From: Campylobacteraceae bacterium
GTDB lineage: Bacteria; Campylobacterota; Campylobacteria; Campylobacterales; Sulfurovaceae
NCBI GenBank assembly: GCA_027056485.1
Contig: JALUKQ010000088.1
Coordinates: 1 to 64,000 of the forward strand
Reading direction: 5' to 3'
Length of the DNA: 64,000 bases
The position numbers were made by a program, and so were the translations under genes. Below the pieces are notes generated by a model. The model was not told the DNA's origin. It saw nothing but the letters and a program-made list of their open reading frames with translations, and made no database searches. Shown here piece after piece: positions 15,102 to 22,887 of the stretch (within the stretch, counting starts at the first letter, position 1; every line of letters starts with the position of its first letter).

Positions 15102-16436
15102 TTATTCGTTATCTGATCCATGCTCAGTTACAGGGTAGATACCATCTTTATTTGTTAAAAGAGTATCACCTTCTACATAACATCCGTTCTCTACACCAGC
15201 ATTTTTAAGACCTTTATCAAATGCCCAATAGTGATTATAACTTCCATCTCTAAGTACATTAAATGCTGCAACCACATCTGTTGCATTTGACTCTTCAGCT
15301 AAAGTAATGTACTTATCTAAATCTTCTACATCAGTAACTTCTACCATACATCCTACCATTAGTGCTTCTGTCTTAGATACCATACCTTTTGTATAAAGAG
15401 TATTATAAAGTTCTTGAATAGCTGGAATATCATATTCTCCACTTGGCATACTTTCAAATGTTACATCTCTATCTGCTACACCTTCTGAAACATTGGTTAC
15501 ATCTTCTGCTCCAAGTGCATATCTTTTCACTAAATCTTGGACAATTCCAACATGTTTAACTTCTGATTTCTCAGAAATATTTTTAAGTTGCTTTATCTCA
15601 TCATCATTCTCTGTTATATGATAAGTATAAAGATTCTGATAAACATCATATGATAAACGCTCTTCATTACCCATATATGCTAATGCGTCTTTTAAATCTT
15701 GTGTCAGTAGTGAAACAGGGTATTGAGAAAGATCAAACTCTCCATCTTGAGAACCTTCAGTTTCATTATTCTCTCCATATCTTGGTCCATTACCATAAGA
15801 ACCCCTGTTATCATTAGTTTCACCTACAGGTTCATCTTCATGTCCTTCATCTGGTCTTTTACCTTCATTCCACTCTCTTTGACTATTATCAAAGTGATCA
15901 TTTGCATTATCCTCTGAAACATCAATTAGACCATCATAATCTCTATCTAATGAGTGCTTGTCACCATTATCAATAAGTTCAATCAAACTACTTTCATTAT
16001 GCTCTGCGATTGATGTCTCTTCTATATCTTCTAATCCAGCAACAACATTTTCAGGAATAATAATACCATTAGAGACATTTCCATCAACATCTAAAGCTTG
16101 AAGTGTTCTAAGTAATAGAGTCTCTTGTTCTTCGTCTCCTGCAGATAAAGTCGCTGGTGTTACAAGACCTTCTTCTGTCGGTGCTACTTCTCCTAAAAGT
16201 AAGTTACCAATATATAGTTTTACTTTATCACCATTTTTATATTGAAATCGTCCAAATGCATCTGTTGTTCCATTGAGTCCAGAAGTAGTATTGTAATCTA
16301 CATTGGCTACAGCAGCATCAATAAAGTAACCTGTTAATGATTCTGTAGAAGAATCGGTTGAAGAACTACTTCCACATCCTACTAAAAGTGCTGCAGTTGC
16401 AAGTGATATGCTGCCTAATGTTAATGTTTTTTTCAT
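15102..16436 (-). CDS. DUF2202 ferritin-like lipoprotein with extra N-terminal domain (paralog 3)
   Basis: A 444-residue protein with a lipoprotein signal peptide (lipobox about LVGC, Cys21), a Ser-rich linker, and a beta-rich domain (about 35-135: GYFIDAAVANVDYNT then DAFGRFQYKNGDKV) of a type seen at the start of many bacterial surface lipoproteins. An acidic linker with a calcium-like DRDYDGLID segment follows, then a DUF2202 domain at about 240-430. The candidate ligands are conserved (NEERLSYDVY, SEVKH, GCMVEV, SYNHYW). It is nearly twice the length of paralog 1. It is divergent from the kinase operon, and both share the same box type. Confidence 0.85.
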   Translation of the reverse strand: MKKTLTLGSISLATAALLVGCGSSSSTDSSTESLTGYFIDAAVANVDYNTTSGLNGTTDAFGRFQYKNGDKVKLYIGNLLLGEVAPTEEGLVTPATLSAGDEEQETLLLRTLQALDVDGNVSNGIIIPENVVAGLEDIEETSIAEHNESSLIELIDNGDKHSLDRDYDGLIDVSEDNANDHFDNSQREWNEGKRPDEGHEDEPVGETNDNRGSYGNGPRYGENNETEGSQDGEFDLSQYPVSLLTQDLKDALAYMGNEERLSYDVYQNLYTYHITENDDEIKQLKNISEKSEVKHVGIVQDLVKRYALGAEDVTNVSEGVADRDVTFESMPSGEYDIPAIQELYNTLYTKGMVSKTEALMVGCMVEVTDVEDLDKYITLAEESNATDVVAAFNVLRDGSYNHYWAFDKGLKNAGVENGCYVEGDTLLTNKDGIYPVTEHGSDNE

Positions 16437-16468
16437 ATTTAATCCTTGTTCTTTGTTTTATAGAGCGT

Positions 16469-16501
16469 AGTTTAACGGAGTTTTATTACCTAAATATTAC
16501 C
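16469..16501 (-). promoter_or_regulatory. Tandem 11-bp activator box and -10, GGTAATA class, for DUF2202 gene 3
   Basis: On the minus strand GGTAATA (16501-16495) and GGTAATA (16490-16484) are exact repeats 11 bp apart. TAAACT (16474-16469) begins 16 bp after the second. Confidence 0.7.
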
Positions 16502-16530
16502 TGTATTAAAAATATTAATAATTACAATAA

Positions 16531-16563
16531 GGTAACTAATAGGTAATAAAACTATGTTACACT
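16531..16563 (+). promoter_or_regulatory. Tandem 11-bp activator box and -10, GGTAATA class, for the regulator-kinase operon
   Basis: GGTAACT (16531-16537) and GGTAATA (16542-16548) are 11 bp apart, with TACACT (16558-16563) 16 bp after the second. With the divergent box at 16469-16501 it forms a face-to-face control region. It implies that the two-component genes are autoregulated. Confidence 0.65.
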
Positions 16564-16646
16564 TTTACAATCACACCCTATTAAGCTATACTATTTATAC
16601 GCTATTAAGTGCTATTATCTTTATCTTACGATAAAAAGGAGGTTAT

Positions 16647-17138
16647 ATGAGACCCTTAAAAACTATAAGCTTACTAAGCTTACTTTTCTATTTACCGTTA
16701 TATGCTGAAGAGATTTTCACAACTGCACCAATAGTAAAACAAGAGCCTATGCCCATAAACAAAGAGGAGATAATCCTCCCTAAAGAGAGTGAGTCTGTAG
16801 TAACTCCAGCCCCTACAAGTACTACGCAAGAGCTTACTATTCAAGAGCTTATTGAACAAGTTAAAAGTGCTCCAGATGAAAGTAAAAGAGTACTAATGAA
16901 CCAGCTAAAAGTTCAACTAAAAACAATGAATCAAGAGAGTAGACATAAAGCAATAAAAGAACTTAGAAAATCTTTTATAAAAAAAGAGATGCATACTAAA
17001 CAAAAGAACCATGAAACATCTCAACATAGCAACCACCAACCAAAATTTAGACACCTCCAACAAGGAGGAAAGCATAATTCAACTCCTCAACCAGGTCGAG
17101 GTGGAGGATCTGGGCAGCAAGGAAATGGACAGAAGTGA
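16647..17138 (+). CDS. Secreted low-complexity protein, first gene of the two-component operon
   Basis: A 163-residue protein with a signal peptide (1-20), a Pro/Thr-rich spacer, a short charged helical segment (about 65-115: LTIQELIEQVKSAPDESKR) and a basic His/Gln/Gly-rich tail ending in GGGSGQQGNGQK. I do not recognise a family. The ribosome site (AAGGAGG) is strong. Its stop overlaps the GTG start of the barrel gene (GTGA), so it is coupled to the barrel, regulator and kinase genes. The His-rich tail could bind metal, and the helical segment could be a sensor partner; both are guesses. Confidence 0.7.
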   Translation: MRPLKTISLLSLLFYLPLYAEEIFTTAPIVKQEPMPINKEEIILPKESESVVTPAPTSTTQELTIQELIEQVKSAPDESKRVLMNQLKVQLKTMNQESRHKAIKELRKSFIKKEMHTKQKNHETSQHSNHQPKFRHLQQGGKHNSTPQPGRGGGSGQQGNGQK

Positions 17139-17920
17139 TACGACTATATATCTTTTTACTACTTATAAACATACCGATTCATGCATTTGAAGATGATGAT
17201 ATTGATGGAGTAGAAAATAGTAAAGATTTATGCCCCAATACCTCATTTGAGGATACGGTAGATGAAGAAGGATGTCCAGAGAATCAACACTACAAGGGAA
17301 GGATTACTCTATCTATAGGTAGTGATATTAATATAGATGACTCCACCACTACTGACTACAACTTCTTTAGTAACTACAACTATAAGGCATGGGATTTTTC
17401 ACTCTACAGTTCACAACAAAGCTCACTTGATACCAACAATAACGAAAGCCAATCAGCAGGAGACCTATACCTCTCTTCAAGTTACAATAAAAGTAAAGGA
17501 AACCTCTATACCAAACTAACTTTTGGAGCTAAAATAGCAACAGGAGACAATGAAATAAGTACAGGAGAGAGTGACTACTTTACCAACCTATATATAAGTT
17601 ATGCTTTCACCAATAAACTAGCCATTTTATCTTCTCTAAGTTATACACTTACAGGAGACAGTAACGAAACAACTTATAACAATCCACTAGGTTACTCTTT
17701 GGGTATTGGATACATGCTAAATGATGCATGGTACAGCTCATTAACATACCAAAATGTTGACTCTATTTATGAAGACAGTGAAAATTATCAATCAATCTCA
17801 CTCTTTAATAGCTATAACTTCAGTGATAATTTTTTTGGAACCCTTAGCTACACTAAAGGATTAGATGACCTATCTTATGACCAGACTATTTCCATTCGAT
17901 TAGGAGTTAACTTTGAATAA
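17135..17920 (+). CDS. Outer-membrane beta-barrel with thrombospondin-3-like calcium repeat (paralog 2)
   Basis: A 261-residue protein starting at GTG, overlapping the previous stop by 4 bases. A signal peptide (1-17) is followed by DDDIDGVENSKDLC with a second Cys in EEGC, then a Ser/Tyr/Asn-rich series of amphipathic strands ending FGTLSYTKGLDDLSYDQ and a C-terminal aromatic strand. It is similar in layout to 11411-12220, including the near-identical closing motif GLDDLSYD / GLDDYSYD. It overlaps the response-regulator start by 8 bases. Placing an outer-membrane barrel inside a two-component operon suggests that it takes part in sensing or is a main target. Confidence 0.75.
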   Translation: MIRLYIFLLLINIPIHAFEDDDIDGVENSKDLCPNTSFEDTVDEEGCPENQHYKGRITLSIGSDINIDDSTTTDYNFFSNYNYKAWDFSLYSSQQSSLDTNNNESQSAGDLYLSSSYNKSKGNLYTKLTFGAKIATGDNEISTGESDYFTNLYISYAFTNKLAILSSLSYTLTGDSNETTYNNPLGYSLGIGYMLNDAWYSSLTYQNVDSIYEDSENYQSISLFNSYNFSDNFFGTLSYTKGLDDLSYDQTISIRLGVNFE

Positions 17921-18542
17921 ACTGCTACTCCTAGAGGATACTCCAAACTTAGCTAAAACCCTTATAAAATACCTCAAGTTTAACGACTATGAGGTTGACT
18001 GGGCAAAAGATGGAGAAGAGGCTGTAGAGCTAAGTTATCAAAACAAGTACCTACTCTATCTTTTTGACATCAATGTTCCTAGACTCAATGGTATTGATTT
18101 ACTTAAGTCTCTACGAGATGCAGAGGATTTTACTCCTGCTATTATTATCTCTGCCTTGGTTGATATTGAATCTGTAACAAAAGGTTTTATGGCAGGAGCT
18201 GATGATTATCTAAAAAAGCCTTTTGACCCAGAAGAGTTACTACTGCGTATTAAAGTTAAAACTGCTTCACTCCAAGAAAGTATCACGTTTAAGGAATATG
18301 AACTTTATCTACAAAGCAATGAAATTTGCTATAAAGGAGAACCACTCTTCCTAGGTACTGTTCAAAAGGGTATTTTTATGGCTCTTTTAAAAAACAACCC
18401 TAACCCGGTCACCTATGATGAACTACTCAATCTCCTTGACAAGCCTAGTGAAAATGCTCTCCGTGTCAATATAGCAAAACTTAAAAAAATGCTCAACCTT
18501 GAGATAAAAAGCATACGAGGAATTGGTTATAAAATTATATGA
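17913..18542 (+). CDS. OmpR-family response regulator 2
   Basis: A 209-residue protein with an N-terminal receiver (Glu8/Asp9, phospho-acceptor Asp52 in LFDINVP, Lys102) and a C-terminal winged helix with ALRVNIAKLKKML as candidate recognition segment. It shares the receiver core and recognition segment with the regulator at 8512, which fits the related but distinct operator half-sites seen in the region. It overlaps the barrel gene by 8 bases and the kinase gene by 20 bases. OmpR-type regulators bind 10-11 bp direct repeats near -35, exactly the arrangement found here. Confidence 0.9.
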   Translation: MNKLLLLEDTPNLAKTLIKYLKFNDYEVDWAKDGEEAVELSYQNKYLLYLFDINVPRLNGIDLLKSLRDAEDFTPAIIISALVDIESVTKGFMAGADDYLKKPFDPEELLLRIKVKTASLQESITFKEYELYLQSNEICYKGEPLFLGTVQKGIFMALLKNNPNPVTYDELLNLLDKPSENALRVNIAKLKKMLNLEIKSIRGIGYKII

Positions 18543-19548
18543 AAAGGAATCACTACTAAAGAGTTTTAGCCTCTTTTTTATTATGATGGAGCTTTTTTTA
18601 GCTTTTATTTTTTACAACTACTACAAAATAGAAGAGGAGCATCTAAGTGAGCAACTCTTTTTAGAAATGAAAAACTATAGCTTTAACTTTGATGATGAGC
18701 GATTCAATATGGCAATCGTCCCCAAAGCAGAAGAAAATCAACTCTATGAACTCTATTTTGATGAGCAAAACCTCTACATCTTAACCCCTTTTCTAGAGCA
18801 GAACAGCACTTTAGCCATTCTTTATCCCCTCTCTTCTTATCAACAAAAGCTTAATGAAGTTAGAAAAGATATCCTCCTACAAGCCTTACTGCTATCACTC
18901 ATCTCAGCTTTTCTCTCTTTTATCTTCGCCCTCTACGCCCTCTCTCCTATTCAGGAGTCTTTGAGACTCTTAGAAGAGTTTATTAAGGACATCATTCATG
19001 ACCTTAACACGCCCATAACCTCCATACTTATCAATCTAAAAATGATGGAAAAGAGTGAAGAGACAGAGAGTATAGAGCAGAGTACCAAAGCCATCTCTAT
19101 GCTCCATAAAAACCTTGATATCTATCTAAAGAACAGTAAACTAGAGAGTGAAAAGTTTATGCTTAGTGAAGTGCTCAATGAACAAGTAGAATTTTTTCAA
19201 CCTCTCTATGATCACTTAAACTGGATACTTAAGTTAGAAGATAGAGTCATCTATAGTAATAAGAATGCTCTTAGTAGAATTATTTATAATTTGTTGAGTA
19301 ACGCATGTAAATACAATACTAGTAATGGATTTATACACATAGAAAGCAGAAATAAAAAACTAATTATTAGTAACCAAAGCCATGGTATTAAACATCCAGA
19401 ACGTATCTTTGAACGTTTCTATAAAGAGAGTGAACGAGGTTTAGGAATTGGTCTTCATATTGTTGACAAACTAACCAAAGAGTTGGAGATTGAAAAACAA
19501 CTCTATATAAAAGATAATATTGTCTCGGTTGAGTTAACATTAAATTAA
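18523..19548 (+). CDS. Sensor histidine kinase
   Basis: A 341-residue kinase starting at TTG inside the regulator gene. It has two membrane helices (about 12-32 and 117-140) around a periplasmic sensor of about 85 residues, no clear HAMP domain, the H-box HDLNTPIT with His159, the N-box NLLSNACKYN and the G-box GLGIGLHIV. It would autophosphorylate and pass phosphate to the regulator at 17913 and perhaps also to the one at 8512, since no other kinase is present in the window. The periplasmic sensor has acidic and aromatic residues but no known ligand fold. Confidence 0.9.
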   Translation: MVIKLYEKESLLKSFSLFFIMMELFLAFIFYNYYKIEEEHLSEQLFLEMKNYSFNFDDERFNMAIVPKAEENQLYELYFDEQNLYILTPFLEQNSTLAILYPLSSYQQKLNEVRKDILLQALLLSLISAFLSFIFALYALSPIQESLRLLEEFIKDIIHDLNTPITSILINLKMMEKSEETESIEQSTKAISMLHKNLDIYLKNSKLESEKFMLSEVLNEQVEFFQPLYDHLNWILKLEDRVIYSNKNALSRIIYNLLSNACKYNTSNGFIHIESRNKKLIISNQSHGIKHPERIFERFYKESERGLGIGLHIVDKLTKELEIEKQLYIKDNIVSVELTLN

Positions 19549-19565
19549 CACTAATTCTATATAAT
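19533..19565 (+). promoter_or_regulatory. Tandem 11-bp activator box and -10, TTAACA class, at the kinase gene end
   Basis: GTTAACA (19533-19539) and ATTAACA (19544-19550) are 11 bp apart with TATAAT (19560-19565) 16 bp after the second. It overlaps the kinase stop codon and points rightward into DNA with no plus-strand gene. Confidence 0.6.
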
Positions 19566-19570
19566 TCTAA

Positions 19571-19620
19571 GATGCATTGTAAAACAATAGACCTTACGTT
19601 AGAAAAGTCTCTATATTATT
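19571..19620 (+). ncRNA. Possible short transcript from orphan regulon promoter
   Basis: The promoter at 19533-19565 predicts a start near 19572. The next bases form a small 5' hairpin ATTGT-AAA-ACAAT and then an AGACCTT / AAAAGTCT stem followed by TCTATATTATT. This could be a short RNA that also ends the convergent thioredoxin-like unit. If not terminated it would be antisense to 19619-21077. Confidence 0.3.
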
Positions 19621-19993
19621 AAAACCCATCATACTCATTTATCTTCTCTCCATAAAGTGGCTCTTCTAAAAAGCGTTCATCCGTACTATTAACAAAAAAG
19701 AGTGTCGGAAAAATGGTTGAGTAGAAAAGCTCTATAGGATAAGAGATTTCACTCTCATAAATAAGCATAACAGCCACATATTTTTCGTTAAAAGTATCTA
19801 TATAGTTACGATTCATAAAACTTTTAACTATCACCTCATTACAAAGTTTACAATCTTCTTTCACTAACAAAACCATCATAGGCTTCTTCTCTTTTTGTGC
19901 TTCTTCCAACGCTTTATCATAATCACCCAGCCATGAGATATGGTTTGCATTTCCAAACGATAAAAATAGTAGCAGAAGAAGTATAGCTCTCAT
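19619..19993 (-). CDS. Periplasmic thioredoxin-like protein
   Basis: A 124-residue protein with a signal peptide (1-16) and a thioredoxin fold: EEAQKEKKPMMVLLVKEDC, active-site-like CKLC, and a cis-Pro region FPTLFFVNS. This is the pattern of thioredoxin_7/SoxW-like periplasmic proteins. It follows the di-haem peroxidase gene by one base and so is probably co-expressed. It may keep haem-binding Cys pairs reduced or protect against oxidants; this is inferred from the pairing. Confidence 0.75.
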   Translation of the reverse strand: MRAILLLLLFLSFGNANHISWLGDYDKALEEAQKEKKPMMVLLVKEDCKLCNEVIVKSFMNRNYIDTFNEKYVAVMLIYESEISYPIELFYSTIFPTLFFVNSTDERFLEEPLYGEKINEYDGF

Positions 19994-19994
19994 A

Positions 19995-21077
19995 CTATTT
20001 TATCTCATACTCTACTAGCTCACCATCTAATGTTTTTAGAAACTCTACTACCTCATCTATCTGTTTAGGGGTAAACTCATTTCCTAGTTGGTACTTACTC
20101 ATGATTCTAACTACCTCTTTTAGCTCTTTGACTGCTCCATTGTGAAAATAAGGAGCAGTTTTCGAGATATTTCGTAAAATAGGTACACGAAACTTTAGTC
20201 TGTTATCTTGCCCTAAAAATCCACCCTCATTTATAAAAGGGAAAGGACTCTCTTTTATTCTCAAATCAGGCTCAAATATCATCCCAATATAATCAGCTAA
20301 ATATCTTCTAAGAGGAAATTTCTGAATACTCTGTCCACCTACCGACATACCTGTATGACACCCTTTACACCCTTTGGTTAAAAAGAGTGCCATACCTCGT
20401 TTGGCTTTTGCACTTATGGCAGAGTTATCTCCCTCTAAAAACTTATCGTATGCTCCATGTGTTAGTAGCGTTCTCTCATATGCTCCTATGACATTTCGTA
20501 CATTTTCAAAGCTTATAGCAGAGCCAAAGATCTCTTTAAATTTTGTAACATACTCAGGTATTTTATTTAATCTTTCTACTACTTCATTAGGCTTCATATT
20601 CATCTCAAATGGAGCCTGAATAGGACCACCTGCTTGTTCTTCAACATCTTTTGCTCTTCCATCCCAAAACTCTGCTTTAGCTAATGCAGAGTTTAGTACA
20701 GTAGGAGAATTTAAAGCAGAAGGATTTTCTCGTCCATAATAACCAATAGCCGTAGGTAAATTATCATCACCACCTTGGTCAAGTAGATGACAGGTGGCAC
20801 AAGCAATGGTTTTATCTTTAGAGAGCAGTTTTTCATTGTAAAGCTCTTTTCCTAAAGCAATTTTTTTAGGAGTCATTCTATTGTCAGGATTGTCAACCAC
20901 TGCTAAAAGTTTTGTATAGGTAGTTGGTGTGGGTTTCATATTGGTCGATAACGCTCGTTCTCGAAGTTCATTATCGCTAAAGATTTTCACCTCTTTATGT
21001 GGCAATAAAAAAGGTAATAGAAAAATTAAAGTTACAACAAAAAGTGTTATAGTAACAGGGTGCAATAGTTTTTTCAT
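19995..21077 (-). CDS. Di-haem cytochrome c peroxidase (CcpA/MauG family)
   Basis: A 360-residue protein with an N-terminal signal or anchor (about 8-26) and two haem c motifs, CATCH (93-97) and CKGCH (237-241), in the arrangement of bacterial di-haem peroxidases. The family pattern FWDGRAKDVEEQAGGP with its conserved Trp/Arg is present. Characterised members reduce hydrogen peroxide with electrons from cytochrome c; some relatives (MauG) modify proteins. The leader has a normal promoter (TTGAAA, 18 bp, TATAAT near 21095-21125), not the tandem box of the neighbouring regulon. Confidence 0.88.
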   Translation of the reverse strand: MKKLLHPVTITLFVVTLIFLLPFLLPHKEVKIFSDNELRERALSTNMKPTPTTYTKLLAVVDNPDNRMTPKKIALGKELYNEKLLSKDKTIACATCHLLDQGGDDNLPTAIGYYGRENPSALNSPTVLNSALAKAEFWDGRAKDVEEQAGGPIQAPFEMNMKPNEVVERLNKIPEYVTKFKEIFGSAISFENVRNVIGAYERTLLTHGAYDKFLEGDNSAISAKAKRGMALFLTKGCKGCHTGMSVGGQSIQKFPLRRYLADYIGMIFEPDLRIKESPFPFINEGGFLGQDNRLKFRVPILRNISKTAPYFHNGAVKELKEVVRIMSKYQLGNEFTPKQIDEVVEFLKTLDGELVEYEIK

Positions 21078-21094
21078 TATCTGCTCCTTATAAT

Positions 21095-21124
21095 ATTTAT
21101 TATATTAGAAAGTTATAAGTAATT
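21095..21124 (-). promoter_or_regulatory. Sigma70-type promoter of the peroxidase unit
   Basis: On the minus strand TTGAAA is followed after 18 bases by TATAAT, just before the AAGGAGC ribosome site. Bounds are approximate. Confidence 0.45.
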
Positions 21125-21174
21125 TCAATAGGATTTTAGCAGTAGAAGGTTTTTCTTTTAGCATAAAAGGGTTT

Positions 21175-22068
21175 TTATCGTTTTAACAAATCCTTCGGAT
21201 AAACCCCATAAGTCTCAAAAAATAGCTTAGAAAAATGCCCTTGGTGTTTGTAGCCTACCCTTTTAGCTATGTCACCAATGGTCATACACTCTTCTCGTAA
21301 AAGTAGATTTGCCTCTTCAAGTCTTAAGCGTTGCACATAGGCATAAATGGTGCTTTTATAAACCTTTTTGAAAACTTTTTTTAATTTTGACTCATTGGTG
21401 GCACAAAGATGAGCTAAAGCTTCAATGGTGGGAGGTTCATTAAAAGAGTTTAAAAGATGATTTTTTGCTCTGAGTGCTATAGCTAACTCCTCTTCATCTA
21501 TCTCTTTATCAAGCATATCTAGCAGAGAAAAACGATGGGTTATAAACTCCATTACTCTGTACATACAGCCAATACTTCTCATTTGCTTGTCCTCTTTTGT
21601 GTCTATGATTTTTTTAATAAGGTAGAAACTTAAAGCATCTATAGGTTGTTGATTTATCTGCTCTAATACAATCTCGTTTTGTATCTTTTCATAAAGAAAA
21701 TCAATGGGTTCATTGGCATTAAAACTCAAATAACGCTTTAAAAAAAAGTCAGCTATAAAAAGAATAAACGCTTCACCATTCATGGTTAAAGAAAAGTCTT
21801 GTCTAGAAGAGCCATAAATGGTTATGATATTCTCTTTTAAAGTGTAGGTAACATTTTCTATATGGTTAGTTATATCTACTGTTCCACTCTTGACTACTAC
21901 CATCATAAGCATTCTGTCTAAGTTTTTTAACTCAACAGTTTTACTTCTATTTTTGAGAAAGATATCATAAAAAAAGATACCATTTGATATATCTACCTTG
22001 GTTAAACCTTTTACAGACTCATCTATCTGGTAGCGTTGGGTAGGGGTATTGAAAAATAGACTCTCCAT
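21175..22068 (-). CDS. AraC-family transcription regulator
   Basis: A 297-residue protein with a poorly conserved N-terminal domain and two helix-turn-helix motifs at the C-terminus (about 195-295: PPTIEALAHLCATNESKLKK, then IGDIAKRVGYKHQGHFSKLF). This is the family's standard layout. Its ATG overlaps the stop of the dehydrogenase gene by one base, so it is coupled to it. The likely targets are this operon or nearby genes; no binding site was identified. Confidence 0.88.
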   Translation of the reverse strand: MESLFFNTPTQRYQIDESVKGLTKVDISNGIFFYDIFLKNRSKTVELKNLDRMLMMVVVKSGTVDITNHIENVTYTLKENIITIYGSSRQDFSLTMNGEAFILFIADFFLKRYLSFNANEPIDFLYEKIQNEIVLEQINQQPIDALSFYLIKKIIDTKEDKQMRSIGCMYRVMEFITHRFSLLDMLDKEIDEEELAIALRAKNHLLNSFNEPPTIEALAHLCATNESKLKKVFKKVYKSTIYAYVQRLRLEEANLLLREECMTIGDIAKRVGYKHQGHFSKLFFETYGVYPKDLLKR

Positions 22069-22880
22069 TATAGTTTATAATATTCCCTAACTCGTCGTTC
22101 AAAATCTTCATCACTAAGCTCTTTTCTCATAGGTATAAACTTACTAGCTTTATCGCCAACAGTAGCACGAGCTGGGAACTTTTCATTTTCTATGATTTCT
22201 AAAATCATCTCTGCAACTTCCTTTACGTCATTACCACCATTTATCTGCTCTATTATGTTGGGGGCTAAGTTTGCAACCAGTTTTGCATAAGGGGAGTTTT
22301 TATCAAAAGTTTCCAAATTGGTTACTAGGTTTGAGCGTGCAAATTGGGTGTTGAAAAAACCTGGCATAACAGAGTGTACCCTTATACTAAAGTCTCTTAG
22401 CTCATAACGTAAAGAGTCGGTAACACCTTCAACAGCATATTTACTAGAGTTATACATAGTGAGTAACGGTAAGCCTATTTTCCCAAGAAAAGAGCTAATG
22501 TTTATAATGACACCAGACTGCTCTTGTCGCATAAGAGGAATAACTGCTTTACAGACACGTAACAGACCAAAAACATTGACGTTAAACTGGTTATACATCT
22601 CCTCTTCATTCATCTCTTCAACCGTTGAGACTAGACCATATCCTGCGTTGTTAACCAAAATGTCTATTTTATCTATACTTGATATGGCTTTTTGAATACT
22701 TTGACTACTTGTGATGTCTAATTCAACTACATGTATATTTTCTAATTTTATATTAGAAAGTTTAGAAGGGCTTCGTGTTCCAGCATAAACTAGGTAACCT
22801 TTTTGAGCTAAGTAAAGAGCAGTAGCCCTACCCATGCCCGAACTTGCACCAGTAACAAGAACAGTTTTTTGCTTTTTCAT
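22068..22880 (-). CDS. Short-chain dehydrogenase/reductase
   Basis: A 270-residue classical SDR with a nucleotide-binding motif TGASSGMG (10-17), NNAGYG, and the catalytic Tyr/Lys in YNSSKYAVEG. It probably reduces a carbonyl with NAD(P)H; the substrate is unknown. It begins 7 bases after the nosD stop and overlaps the AraC-type regulator gene. An SDR/AraC pair behind nosBD is not part of the usual nos cluster. Confidence 0.88.
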   Translation of the reverse strand: MKKQKTVLVTGASSGMGRATALYLAQKGYLVYAGTRSPSKLSNIKLENIHVVELDITSSQSIQKAISSIDKIDILVNNAGYGLVSTVEEMNEEEMYNQFNVNVFGLLRVCKAVIPLMRQEQSGVIINISSFLGKIGLPLLTMYNSSKYAVEGVTDSLRYELRDFSIRVHSVMPGFFNTQFARSNLVTNLETFDKNSPYAKLVANLAPNIIEQINGGNDVKEVAEMILEIIENEKFPARATVGDKASKFIPMRKELSDEDFERRVREYYKL

Positions 22881-22887
22881 TAGATAC

